The notes under the pieces were generated by a model. It saw nothing but the letters and a program-made list of their open reading frames with translations, ran no database searches and was not told the origin of the DNA. The position numbers and the translations under genes are program-made. DNA of 64,000 nt from Bradyrhizobium sp. Rc3b (lineage in GTDB: Bacteria; Pseudomonadota; Alphaproteobacteria; Rhizobiales; Xanthobacteraceae): contig NZ_FOUS01000005.1 in the NCBI RefSeq assembly GCF_900114915.1, positions 190,723 through 254,722 of the forward strand. Reading direction: 5' to 3'. Below are positions 34,953 to 43,086 of the stretch, in pieces. Position 1 is the first letter of the stretch. Each line of letters begins with the position of its first letter.

Positions 34953-35414
34953 ATGAAACCCCGCATGAACTACTATCAGGCCGCGCCGGATACGATCAAA
35001 GCGCTGATGGCGCTGGAGACGCAGATCCAGTCCACGGGGCTCGAGAAATCGCTGATCGAGCTCGTCAAGATCCGGGCGTCACAGATCAACGGCTGCGCCT
35101 TTTGCATCAACATGCACACCGAGGACGCCCGCAAGCGCGGCGAGACCGAGCAGCGCATTTATTTGCTCGATGCCTGGCGCGAATCCCCGCTTTACACCGA
35201 TCGCGAGCGCGCCGCGCTGGCCTGGACGGAATCGGTCACGCTGATCTCGCAGACGCATGCGCCTGATGATGTCTACGAGCAGGTCCGTGCGCAGTTCTCC
35301 GAGGAAGAGACCGTGAACCTGACCATGCTGATCGGCGCCATCAACGCCTGGAACAGGATCGCGATCGCGTTCCGTGCGATTCATCCGGTGAAGATGAAGG
35401 CGTCGGTGGCGTGA
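34953..35414 (+). CDS. Carboxymuconolactone decarboxylase family protein (AhpD-like)
   Basis: 153 residues from the ATG at 34953 with AAGGAGAA upstream. The AhpD-type redox site is CAFCINMH (C-x-x-C-x-x-x-H, about 48-55), and the family sequence EKSLIELVKIRASQINGC precedes it. Such proteins act as alkyl hydroperoxidases or unspecific redox factors. Being co-transcribed with the efflux pair suggests a detoxification role for the exported or inducing compound. Direct partners such as AhpC are not in the window. Confidence 0.92.
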   Translation: MKPRMNYYQAAPDTIKALMALETQIQSTGLEKSLIELVKIRASQINGCAFCINMHTEDARKRGETEQRIYLLDAWRESPLYTDRERAALAWTESVTLISQTHAPDDVYEQVRAQFSEEETVNLTMLIGAINAWNRIAIAFRAIHPVKMKASVA

Positions 35415-35453
35415 CGGGAGGCGCTCCCCTCACGGGTAAGTCTCGTAGGGTGG

Positions 35454-35535
35454 GCAAAGGCGCACTTGCGCCGTGCCCACGTCTTCCCATCAAATAGGCA
35501 GGACGTGGGCACGCTGCGCTTTGCCCACCCTACGG
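35454..35535. repeat. REP/BIME element
   Basis: CGTAGGGTGGGCAAAGGCGC at the left and GCGCTTTGCCCACCCTACG at the right, with GTGCCCACG and CGTGGGCAC half hairpins between. It sits between the convergent AhpD-like and transaminase genes, the same kind of place as the copies at 25.1 and 30.7 kb. Confidence 0.9.
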
Positions 35536-35551
35536 CAGCTGAGTGCGCGGC

Positions 35552-36412
35552 TCAGACCGCCGTCGCCTTGGCGAACTCCACGTAGATCTCGCGCAGGCGC
35601 GTCGCCATCGGGCCGGGCTTGCCGTCGCCGATGGTCTTGCCGTCGATGGCGACCACCGGCTGGACGAACAGTGAAGCCGACGTCGCAAAAGCCTCCTTCG
35701 CGGCAAGCGCCTCGGCGACCGTGAACGAGCGCTCCTCGACACGGAGCTGACGTTCCTCGGCGAGCGCCACCACGGCCTTGCGGGTGCAGCCCGGCAGGAT
35801 CGCGTTGGAGTTCTTGCGGGTCACGATGACGTCGTCCTTGGTGAGGATGAAGGCCGAGGACGAACCGCCTTCGGTGACGTAGCCATCTTCCAGCATCCAG
35901 GCTTCGCCGGCGCCGGCTTCGGCCGCCGCCTGCTTTGCCAAGACCTGCGCCAGCAGGGCCACGCTCTTGATGTCGCGCCGCTCCCAGCGGATGTCTGGCA
36001 CGGTGATGACGTTGATGCCGGTCTTCGCCGAAGCGGCGTTGATGATATCCTTCTCCGAGGTGAACATCACCAGGCTCGACTTGACGTCGCCCTTGGGAAA
36101 CGGAAAGTCGCGGCCCTTGTCGGCGCCGCGTGTCACCTGGAGATAGACCAGGCCATTGGCGACCTTGTTGCGCGCGATCAGCTCCTTCTGCAGCTCGGTG
36201 ATGCGCGCGACCGTCTCCGGCAGCTTCAAGCTGATCTCGCCGACCGAGCGCTCCAGCCGCGCCAGATGCGAGGCGTTGTCGACCAGCTTGCCGTCAAGCA
36301 CGGCCGAGACCTCATAGATGCCGTCGGCAAACAGGAAGCCGCGATCGAGGACCGAGATCTTGGCGTCCGAGAGCGGGACAAATGAGCCGTTGACGTAGGC
36401 GATCGGGTCCAA
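35552..36412 (-). CDS. D-amino-acid transaminase (class IV PLP)
   Basis: 286 residues from a TTG start at 36412 with AGGAG seven bases before it; no ATG start fits. Fold-type IV aminotransferase: VLDRGFLFADGIYEV, catalytic Lys in WERRDIKSVALLAQVLAKQ (about 145), PLP-phosphate site VTEGGSSSAFIL and NAILPGCTRKAVV. The RGFLFADG and DIKS variants match D-amino-acid rather than branched-chain transaminases. It would convert D-alanine and 2-oxoglutarate to pyruvate and D-glutamate. Downstream of the glt transport genes but separated by a palindromic repeat, so it may have its own promoter. Confidence 0.88.
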   Translation of the reverse strand: MDPIAYVNGSFVPLSDAKISVLDRGFLFADGIYEVSAVLDGKLVDNASHLARLERSVGEISLKLPETVARITELQKELIARNKVANGLVYLQVTRGADKGRDFPFPKGDVKSSLVMFTSEKDIINAASAKTGINVITVPDIRWERRDIKSVALLAQVLAKQAAAEAGAGEAWMLEDGYVTEGGSSSAFILTKDDVIVTRKNSNAILPGCTRKAVVALAEERQLRVEERSFTVAEALAAKEAFATSASLFVQPVVAIDGKTIGDGKPGPMATRLREIYVEFAKATAV

Positions 36413-36487
36413 GGCAGGTCTCCTGGGGGGAAGGGGGATTTGGCCACCGGTATAGGAGATTTGGCGAGCCCGATAAACCCTCGATCC

Positions 36488-36595
36488 GTCATTCCGGGGC
36501 ATTCGCAAAGCGAATGAGCCCGGAATCCATCTTACCTCGCGTACTGCCGCCCGATGGATTCCGGGCCCGCGCCAAGAGGCGCGTCCCGGAATGAC
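36488..36595. repeat. Palindromic intergenic repeat (GTCATTCCGGG family)
   Basis: Starts GTCATTCCGGGG and ends CCCGGAATGAC, with inner arms CCCGGAATCCATC and GATGGATTCCGGG. A 108-base element of a type I recognise as frequent in Bradyrhizobium genomes. A related member is at 45529-45627. It separates gltL from the transaminase gene. Confidence 0.75.
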
Positions 36596-36602
36596 AGGGG
36601 AG

Positions 36603-37343
36603 CTAATGCGACAGAATCTTCGACAAGAACTTCTGCGCGCGGTCGCTGCGCGGCTGGCCGAAGAAATCGTCCTTCGCCGCGTCCTCGACGATCTCGCCGC
36701 GGTCCATGAAGATCACGCGATTGGCCACTTTGCGGGCAAACCCCATCTCGTGGGTGACGACCATCATGGTCATGCCCTCATGGGCGAGATCGACCATGAC
36801 GTCGAGCACTTCGCTGACCATTTCGGGATCGAGTGCCGAGGTCGGCTCGTCGAACAGCATGACGATCGGGTCCATGGCAAGCGCGCGCGCGATTGCCACG
36901 CGCTGCTGCTGGCCGCCGGAAAGCTGCGCGGGAAATTTCTGTGCCTGTTCCTTCAGGCCGACGCGATCCAGCAGCATCATGCCCTTCGTCACCGCCTTGT
37001 CAGACGACCTGCCCAGCACCTTCTGCTGCGCGAGGCAGAGATTATCGATGATCTTGAGGTGCGGGAACAGCTCGAAGTGCTGGAACACCATGCCGACGCG
37101 CGAGCGCAGCTTGGGCAGATTGGTCTTGGGGTCGTTGACCTTGGTGCCGTCGACGCTGATGTCGCCGCTCTGGAACGGCTCCAGCGCATTGACGCACTTG
37201 ATCAGCGTCGACTTGCCCGAGCCCGAGGGTCCGCAGACCACGACGACCTCGCCCTTGGTGACGCTGGTGGTGCAATCGGTCAGCACCTGGAAGCTCGGAG
37301 TGTACCATTTGTTGACGTGGCTGATTTCGATCATGACCGACAC
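36603..37343 (-). CDS. gltL: Glutamate/aspartate ABC transporter, ATP-binding protein
   Basis: 246 residues. Walker [10 protein letters not shown], signature [15 protein letters not shown], Walker [13 protein letters not shown] and H-loop VTHEMGF are all intact. Polar amino acid uptake (PAAT) subfamily. It dimerises and drives the GltJ/GltK channel. Start is three bases downstream of the gltK stop (37347); last of the four glt genes. Symbol given by order and family; glutamine or general acidic amino-acid specificity is possible. Confidence 0.95.
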   Translation of the reverse strand: MSVMIEISHVNKWYTPSFQVLTDCTTSVTKGEVVVVCGPSGSGKSTLIKCVNALEPFQSGDISVDGTKVNDPKTNLPKLRSRVGMVFQHFELFPHLKIIDNLCLAQQKVLGRSSDKAVTKGMMLLDRVGLKEQAQKFPAQLSGGQQQRVAIARALAMDPIVMLFDEPTSALDPEMVSEVLDVMVDLAHEGMTMMVVTHEMGFARKVANRVIFMDRGEIVEDAAKDDFFGQPRSDRAQKFLSKILSH

Positions 37344-37346
37344 GCT

Positions 37347-38039
37347 CTATCGAATGATGGCGATGCGCGCCTGGAGGCGACGGACGCCGAAGGACGCGAT
37401 ACAGGAAATGGTGAAGTAGACGACGGCTGCGAACAGATACATTTCGACGAGACGCCCGTCGCGCTGCGCGACCTTGCTCGCCGCTCCCAGGAAGTCCGTG
37501 ATCGAGAGGACATAGACCAGCGAGGTGTCCTGGAACAGCACGATGGTCTGCGTGATCAGGACCGGCAGCATGTTGCGGAAAGCTTGCGGCAACACGACGT
37601 AGCGCATGGTCTGGGCGTAGGTCAGCCCCAGCGCGCTGGCCGCGGCCGGCTGGCCGCGCGAGATCGACTGGATGCCGGCGCGCATGATCTCGGAGAAGTA
37701 CGCCGCCTCGAACATGATGAAGGTGATGAGCGAGGATGCGAACGCGCCGACGCTGATGGGACGCGAGGCGCCGGTTAGCCACTGCCCGATATAGGGCACC
37801 AGGAAGTAGAACCAGAAGATCACCAGCACCAGCGGCAGCGAGCGCATGAAGTCGACATAGACCCCGGCGATCCGGCCGAGCAGCTTGAGGCCCGACAGGC
37901 GCATCAGGGCGAGCGCCGTGCCGAAGACGAGGCCACCGAGGGCTGCAAGGCCCGTCAGCGTCAGTGTGAACGTCATGCCCTCGTAGAACAGATAGGGCAG
38001 AGCGCGGCGGATGACGTCGAAATCGAGATTGCCGAACAT
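37347..38039 (-). CDS. gltK: Glutamate/aspartate ABC transporter permease
   Basis: 230 residues with about five membrane segments. The EAA loop region AGIQSISRGQPAAASALGLT precedes YVVLPQAFRNMLPVLITQ, which is typical of PAAT permeases. An N-terminal LTLTGLAALGG segment starts the HisM-type fold. Three-base gap to gltJ and four-base gap to gltL, so translation is likely coupled. Confidence 0.94.
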   Translation of the reverse strand: MFGNLDFDVIRRALPYLFYEGMTFTLTLTGLAALGGLVFGTALALMRLSGLKLLGRIAGVYVDFMRSLPLVLVIFWFYFLVPYIGQWLTGASRPISVGAFASSLITFIMFEAAYFSEIMRAGIQSISRGQPAAASALGLTYAQTMRYVVLPQAFRNMLPVLITQTIVLFQDTSLVYVLSITDFLGAASKVAQRDGRLVEMYLFAAVVYFTISCIASFGVRRLQARIAIIR

Positions 38040-38042
38040 CGC

Positions 38043-38774
38043 TTATTTCCCCGTGATGTAGCCGGGGATCGCGACCCAGCGTTCGAGGAAGCGCATCGCG
38101 GTCACCACGACGGCGTTGACGAGGAGATAGAGGATGGTCGCGGCGGTGAAGGCCTCGAACACCTGGAACGAGAATTCCTGCATCGAGCGCGCCTGTCCGG
38201 TCAGCTCCAGCAGGCCGATGGTGATCGCGACCGCCGTGTTCTTGATGGTGTTGAGGAACTCCGACGTCAGCGGCGGCAGGATGATGCGGAACGCCATCGG
38301 CAGCAGCACGTAGCGATAGCCCTGCACGGTGGTCAGACCCAGCGCGGTCGCCGCCATCTTCTGCCCGCGCGGCAGTGAGCCGATGCCGGCCTGCAGCTGC
38401 ACGGCCACGCGCGCCGACATGAAGAAGCCGACGCCGATCGCCGCCGTCCAGAACGGCGCGTTCGGCAATTGCTTGAGCCAAATGCCGGCGGCCTTCGGCA
38501 GCAGCTCCGGCAGCACGAAGAACCACAGGAACAGCTGCACCAACAGCGGCATGTTGCGGAAGAATTCGACATAGGCGAAGCCGAACCAGTTCGCCCCCTT
38601 CGACGGCAGCGTGCGCATGACGCCGACGATCGAGCCGGTGATCAGCGCGATGACCCAGGCCAGCGCCGCGGTTTTCAGGGTCAGCGCCAGGCCCGACAGC
38701 AGCATGTCGAGATAGGTGCCCGTCCCCATCGGGTTCGGCTGGAAAAAGATTCCCCAGTTCCAGTTATAGTTCAC
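38043..38774 (-). CDS. gltJ: Glutamate/aspartate ABC transporter permease
   Basis: 243 residues, second PAAT permease. NMPLLVQLFLWFFVLPEL and the EAA-type AGIGSLPRGQKMAATALGLT then RYVLLPMAFRIILPPLTSE are visible. The N-terminus begins NYNWNWGIFFQPNP, a familiar GltJ opening. It follows gltI after a 115-base gap containing a 12-base-stem hairpin, which may set the excess of binding protein over permease. Confidence 0.95.
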   Translation of the reverse strand: MNYNWNWGIFFQPNPMGTGTYLDMLLSGLALTLKTAALAWVIALITGSIVGVMRTLPSKGANWFGFAYVEFFRNMPLLVQLFLWFFVLPELLPKAAGIWLKQLPNAPFWTAAIGVGFFMSARVAVQLQAGIGSLPRGQKMAATALGLTTVQGYRYVLLPMAFRIILPPLTSEFLNTIKNTAVAITIGLLELTGQARSMQEFSFQVFEAFTAATILYLLVNAVVVTAMRFLERWVAIPGYITGK

Positions 38775-38825
38775 GTGTCCCCCGCGCGAACGCGCCAGTC
38801 AGAGATATCCTGGCCGCCTATGCAA

Positions 38826-38862
38826 ATGTCCGGCCACCCCTGTGTCAAGAGTGGCCGGACAT
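38826..38862. promoter_or_regulatory. 12-base-stem hairpin between gltI and gltJ
   Basis: ATGTCCGGCCAC at 38826-38837 and GTGGCCGGACAT at 38851-38862 pair perfectly around a 13-base loop. It lies 28 bases after the gltI stop, with no following U run on the leftward transcript. This fits an mRNA-stabilising or attenuating hairpin of the kind known behind binding-protein genes. Confidence 0.65.
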
Positions 38863-38889
38863 GATCCCGATCGAAAGATCGAGGTTATC

Positions 38890-39801
38890 TTACTTATAGT
38901 CGTCCGGGTTCGGCGAGTCCGTCGGCTTGGCGAACTCGTTCTTCAGCTCGGCCGAGATCGGCGTGTTGAGGTTCAGGCCCTTCGGCGGGATCTTGGCGGT
39001 GAACCACTTGTCATAGATCTTCTGGGCCTCGCCGGACGTATAGAGCGCCGCGGTCGCCGCATCGACCACCTTCTTGAAGGCGGCATCGTCCTTGCGCAGC
39101 ATGATGCCGTAGGGCTCCGGCTTGGAGAATGCGTCCTTGGAGATGACGTAGTCAGCCGGCGACTTCGAGCCGGCGACGAGGCTGGCGAGCAGGATGTCGT
39201 CCATCACGAAGGCAACCGCGCGGTCGGTCTCGACCATCAGGAAGGCTTCGGCGTGGTCCTTGGCCGGAATGATGTTGGCGCCGAGCTTTTTCTCGACGTT
39301 GGCCTCGGTCAGCTGCTTGATGTTGGTGGTTCCCGCGGTCGAGACCACGGTCTTGCCCTTGAGGTCTTCGATCGACTTCAGGCCGCTCGACTTCTTGAAG
39401 ACGTAGCGGCTCGCGGTCAGGTAGTGGGTGTTGGTGAAGGCAACCTGCTTCTGGCGCTCGGCATTGTTGGTGGTCGAGCCGCATTCGAGGTCGATGGTGC
39501 CGTTCGCCATCAGCGGGATACGGGTCGCCGACGTCACCGGGTTGAGCTTGACCTCGAGCTTGTCGAGCTTGAGCTCCTTCTTCACGGCGTCGACGATCTT
39601 GTAGCAGATGTCCATCGCAAATCCGACGGGCTTCTGATTGTCGTCGAGATAGGAGAAGGGGATCGAGGAGTCGCGGAAGCCCAGCGTGATGGCGCCGGTG
39701 TCCTTGATGTTCTTCAGCGTGCCTGTCAGCTCCTGGGCCCCGGCCTGGCTGACGGCGAAGGTCGCGGCGAGCGCGAGCCCAATGCTACGGAAATGTTTCA
39801 C
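38890..39801 (-). CDS. gltI: Glutamate/aspartate ABC transporter, periplasmic binding protein
   Basis: 303 residues. Sec signal peptide about 1-22 (LALAATFAVSQAGA then QE). Family 3 solute-binding fold: ITLGFRDSSIPFSYLDDNQ, PVGFAMDICYKIVDAV, NPVTSATRIPLMANGTIDLE and the acidic-amino-acid type VSTAGTTNIKQLTEANV. It captures glutamate/aspartate in the periplasm for GltJKL. It begins the glt gene set about 100 bases downstream of the M20 peptidase gene. Confidence 0.95.
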   Translation of the reverse strand: MKHFRSIGLALAATFAVSQAGAQELTGTLKNIKDTGAITLGFRDSSIPFSYLDDNQKPVGFAMDICYKIVDAVKKELKLDKLEVKLNPVTSATRIPLMANGTIDLECGSTTNNAERQKQVAFTNTHYLTASRYVFKKSSGLKSIEDLKGKTVVSTAGTTNIKQLTEANVEKKLGANIIPAKDHAEAFLMVETDRAVAFVMDDILLASLVAGSKSPADYVISKDAFSKPEPYGIMLRKDDAAFKKVVDAATAALYTSGEAQKIYDKWFTAKIPPKGLNLNTPISAELKNEFAKPTDSPNPDDYK

Positions 39802-39902
39802 TTTTTTGGTCCCCTTTCAGGATGATGCGGCCCGGATGCAAGCACAGATTGGGCCGGATTAGAATGTGACTTTCGGCTGGCTTGCGGCAGAGGTTAATGG
39901 GC

Positions 39903-41288
39903 TCAGGTCAGCGGCTTGGGCAATTCCCCGAGATCCCAGAACAGGCCGGCCATCACCGTCAAGGCTTCTTCCGTCAATGGCAGCAGGATGTGCTCATTGG
40001 GCGCATGCTGGGAGCAGCCGGGATAGGAGTGCGGGACCCAGATCGTCGGCAGACCCAGGATCTCGGAGAATACGTCGTTGGGCAGCGAGCCGCCGAAGTT
40101 CGGCAGCACCGCCGGCGGCTTGCCGGTGGTCTCTTTCACCGAATCCGCCGCCCATTTGATCCAGGGGCTGTCGAAATCGGTGCGCGATGCAGCAAAGCTC
40201 TGCGCCGCCCGCACCTCGACCATCGAAAAGCCCTTCTGGACAAGATGCGCGCGGATCGCCTCGATCAGGCCGCCGACCTCGGTGCCGACCACGAAACGCA
40301 GTTGCAGCACGGCATTGGCATGGCCCGGAATGGCGTTGGCCGGCTTCTCGATATTGCCGGATGACATCGCCAGCACTTCCAGCGTGTTCCAGGCGTAAAG
40401 CCGCTCGGCGGCCGACAGCCCCTCCTCGCCCCAGTTCTCGGCAAGCGCCGGCTCGTCCTCGGTCGGCACCACCTGTACGTCGGCAAGATAGCTGCGGATC
40501 TGGTTGCTGAGGCGCGGCGGTTTCAGGGCGTCGAGCTGCAGGCGGCCATGGCCGTCGACCAGCGTCGAGATCGCATTCACCAGAATGGTCGCGGGGTTGG
40601 CGAGCACGCCGCCCCAATTGCCGGAATGGTGGCCGCCATCGCGCAGGTTCACATCCAGATGAATGCGGATGCCGCCGCGGCATCCCAGGAACAGCGTCGG
40701 GCGGTCGGCGGACAGGCGCGGCCCGTCGGAGGCCATGAACAGGTCGGCCTTGAGCGCGTCGCGATTGAGGTCGCACACCTTGCCCAGATCGGGTGAGCCG
40801 ATCTCCTCGCCCATCTCGACGATGAACTTGGCGTTGAAGCCGAGCTTGCCGCCACGGGCGTCGCGCACCGCGCGGAGTGCCGCCATGTTGATGCTGTGCT
40901 GGCCCTTGTTGTCGGCGGTGCCGCGGCCATAGAGCCGCGTGCCCGCAACCGTCGTGCGCCAGGGATCGCGGCCCTCGCGCCACTCGCCCTCCATGCCGTC
41001 GACGACGTCGCCATGGCCGTAGATCAGCACGGTGGGCGCTGAGGCGTTTTCGTGATGCTCGGCGAACAGGAACGGCGACTTGCCACTGGGGGACTCGACG
41101 ATGCGGCTGGTAAAATCCAGCGCGGCAAACGCCGGCTGCATCTCCTGTTCCAGATAGGCGCGCAGCTCGGCGCCGCGCGAGGGATTCTGGCTTTCGGTCT
41201 TGAAGGCGACGCGGCGGTCGAGTTCAGCGAGGAACGCACCGGATTTGAAATCCTCACGGGCGCGGGCGATGGCGTCGGCTCTGGTCAT
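39903..41288 (-). CDS. M20 family metallopeptidase (dipeptidase-like)
   Basis: 461 residues from the ATG at 41288; a TTG at 41315 is possible but has no ribosome site. Metal ligands of the co-catalytic di-zinc site: His92 (IYGHGDVVDG), Asp126 (GRGTADNKGQ), Glu161/Glu162 (VEMGEEIGS), Asp188 (MASDGPR) and a late His in SQHAPNEH. A lid/dimer domain lies at about 200-320. Probably a cytosolic peptidase or deacylase. It is upstream of and parallel to gltIJKL, suggesting that released acidic amino acids or dipeptides are handled together; this link is inferred. Confidence 0.9.
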   Translation of the reverse strand: MTRADAIARAREDFKSGAFLAELDRRVAFKTESQNPSRGAELRAYLEQEMQPAFAALDFTSRIVESPSGKSPFLFAEHHENASAPTVLIYGHGDVVDGMEGEWREGRDPWRTTVAGTRLYGRGTADNKGQHSINMAALRAVRDARGGKLGFNAKFIVEMGEEIGSPDLGKVCDLNRDALKADLFMASDGPRLSADRPTLFLGCRGGIRIHLDVNLRDGGHHSGNWGGVLANPATILVNAISTLVDGHGRLQLDALKPPRLSNQIRSYLADVQVVPTEDEPALAENWGEEGLSAAERLYAWNTLEVLAMSSGNIEKPANAIPGHANAVLQLRFVVGTEVGGLIEAIRAHLVQKGFSMVEVRAAQSFAASRTDFDSPWIKWAADSVKETTGKPPAVLPNFGGSLPNDVFSEILGLPTIWVPHSYPGCSQHAPNEHILLPLTEEALTVMAGLFWDLGELPKPLT

Positions 41289-41365
41289 GACTTGCTTTTC
41301 GAGACTTTGAGACAAAGGACACTACCCGAGACAGGTGGCCCTTCGAAAGTGGCGGGGACGTCGAT

Positions 41366-41407
41366 AGTTCTTGGAGTTCTCTTGAACTTCTCTTGTAGTT
41401 CTCTTGG
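41366..41407. repeat. 11-base tandem repeat array (AGTTCTCTTGN)
   Basis: AGTTCTCTTGA, ACTTCTCTTGT and AGTTCTCTTGG are head to tail at 41375-41407, preceded by a shortened copy AGTTCTTGG at 41366-41374. Further TTCTTG/CTCTTG copies continue to about 41428. The array lies in the 274-base gap between the divergent M20 and monooxygenase genes. The 11-base period places copies on one face of the helix, as expected for a regulator binding array. Confidence 0.65.
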
Positions 41408-41562
41408 GAATTCGTTCTTGCTCTCTTGAGACTGGCTTGCCAAGGGCGGCAGCCCGCTGATTTTGGCCTTGCCAAGCGCAGGTTATATGCAAGAACTTCG
41501 CCAAGTTCGGGCGCACATCTACCATTCGAAGAGCGCTCAGTATAGAGCGCCGGGGAACGATC

Positions 41563-42942
41563 ATGGCCAAGCAGATCAGGCTCAATGCCTTTGCGATGAA
41601 TTGCGTCGCGCACCAGTCGCCGGGCCTGTGGACTCATCCACGCGACCGCACCGCCGAGTATAACCGCCTGCCCTACTGGATCGATCTTGCCAGGACACTG
41701 GAGCGCGGCCGTTTCGACGGGCTGTTCCTGGCCGACGTGCTCGGCGTCTACGACGTCTACGGCAACAGTCCTGACGCTGCCTTGCGCAACGCAGCACAGA
41801 CGCCGTCGAACGAGCCGCTGCTGCTGCTCTCGGCGATGGCCGCGGTGACGAAAGACCTCGGCTTCGGCGTCACCAGCAATCTGTCGTTCGAGCCGCCCTA
41901 TCCGTTCGCGCGGCGGATGTCGACGCTGGACCATCTCACCGAGGGCCGGATCGGCTGGAACGTCGTCACCGGCTATCTCGACAGTGCCGCGCGTGGCGCC
42001 GGCAAGGACAAGCAGACCGGGCATGACGACCGCTACGACATCGCGGACGAATATATGGAGGTGGTCTACAAGCTCTGGGAAGGGAGCTGGGAGGACGACG
42101 CCGTGCTACGCGACCGCAAGCGCGGCATCTTCACCGATCCCAGCAAGGTTCACCGCATCAATCACGAGAGCGCGAACTACCGCATCAACAACACCATCCA
42201 TCTCAGCGAGCCCTCGCCCCAGCGCACGCCGGTCCTGTACCAGGCCGGCACCTCGCCGCGCGGCCGGCAGTTCGCGGCCAAGCATGCCGAATGCGTGTTC
42301 ATGTCGGGACCGTCGGCCAAGATCATCGGGCCGCGTGTCGCCGCGATCCGCCAGGAGGCCGCCGCGGTCGGCCGCGATCCGGCTGAGATCCTGATGTTCA
42401 ACATGATGACGATCATCCTCGGCAACACGGAAGCAGAGGCTGCGGCGAAATATGCCGACTACCGGTCGCATATCAACCCGGAAGGCGCGCTGGCCCTGAT
42501 GTCGGGCTGGACCGGCATCGACTTCTCCGGCTACGAGCTCGACCAGCAGGTCCGTCACGTCCAGAACGATGCCGGTCGCAGCGCACTCGACAACGTCACC
42601 CGCGGCGATCCGGACCGCGTCTGGACCGTGCGCGACGTCATCGAGCATGTCGGCATCGGCGGCGCCGGCCCTGTCGTGGTCGGCACGCCGGAGATGGTCG
42701 CGGACAAGATCGAGGACTGGTTCGAGAAGACCGACGTCGACGGCCTCAACGTCGCGTTTGCGATCTCGCCCGGCGATTTCGAGGATATTGCCGACATGCT
42801 GGTGCCGGAGCTGACGCGGCGCGGACGGTACAAGTCGGAATACGCCAAGGGCACGCTGCGGGAGAAGCTGTTCGGCGCCGGCCGCGCAAGGCTCGATGCG
42901 CCGCATCCGGCGGCCGGATATAGGGTGGGGAGGAAGGGGTAG
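41563..42942 (+). CDS. LLM-class flavin-dependent monooxygenase (NtaA/SnaA/DszA family), second copy
   Basis: 459 residues. Same family as 22849-24216: LNAFAMNCVAHQSPGLWTHP, FDGLFLADVLGVYDVYGN, LTEGRIGWNVVTGYLDSAAR (about 128-147), DDRYDIADEYMEVVYKLWEG and PVLYQAGTSPRGRQFAAKHA. Needs FMNH2 from a partner reductase that is not encoded nearby. Monocistronic; preceded by an 11-base tandem array. The two paralogues differ enough to act on different substrates. Likely oxidises an organosulfur or aminocarboxylate compound. Confidence 0.92.
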   Translation: MAKQIRLNAFAMNCVAHQSPGLWTHPRDRTAEYNRLPYWIDLARTLERGRFDGLFLADVLGVYDVYGNSPDAALRNAAQTPSNEPLLLLSAMAAVTKDLGFGVTSNLSFEPPYPFARRMSTLDHLTEGRIGWNVVTGYLDSAARGAGKDKQTGHDDRYDIADEYMEVVYKLWEGSWEDDAVLRDRKRGIFTDPSKVHRINHESANYRINNTIHLSEPSPQRTPVLYQAGTSPRGRQFAAKHAECVFMSGPSAKIIGPRVAAIRQEAAAVGRDPAEILMFNMMTIILGNTEAEAAAKYADYRSHINPEGALALMSGWTGIDFSGYELDQQVRHVQNDAGRSALDNVTRGDPDRVWTVRDVIEHVGIGGAGPVVVGTPEMVADKIEDWFEKTDVDGLNVAFAISPGDFEDIADMLVPELTRRGRYKSEYAKGTLREKLFGAGRARLDAPHPAAGYRVGRKG

Positions 42943-42957
42943 TTGCCACGTCCTAGG

Positions 42958-43075
42958 TGTCGTCCCCGCGAACGCCGGGACCCATAACCCCAGGGAGTGG
43001 TTTGGCGAAGACTCCTTGTTCGGGATTAGCTCTGTCCGCAATCGATAGATCGCGCGGTGGGTCCCGGCGTTCGGA
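42958..43075. repeat. Palindromic intergenic repeat (CGAACGCCGGGACCCA family)
   Basis: Perfect 16-base inverted arms, CGAACGCCGGGACCCA at 42969-42984 and its complement at 43058-43073, flank a 73-base spacer. I recognise this as another repeat family frequent in Bradyrhizobium. It lies between convergent monooxygenase and ThDP-enzyme genes. Confidence 0.8.
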
Positions 43076-43086
43076 AGCAGCCTGCC

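Noticed and set aside
35552..36412. Branched-chain aminotransferase IlvE
   Set aside because: RGFLFADG and WERRDIKS variants and length of 286 fit D-amino-acid transaminase better; IlvE remains a less likely alternative.
41366..41428. Possible CRISPR-like array
   Set aside because: Units are 11 bases and contiguous without spacers, so it is a simple tandem array and not a CRISPR.
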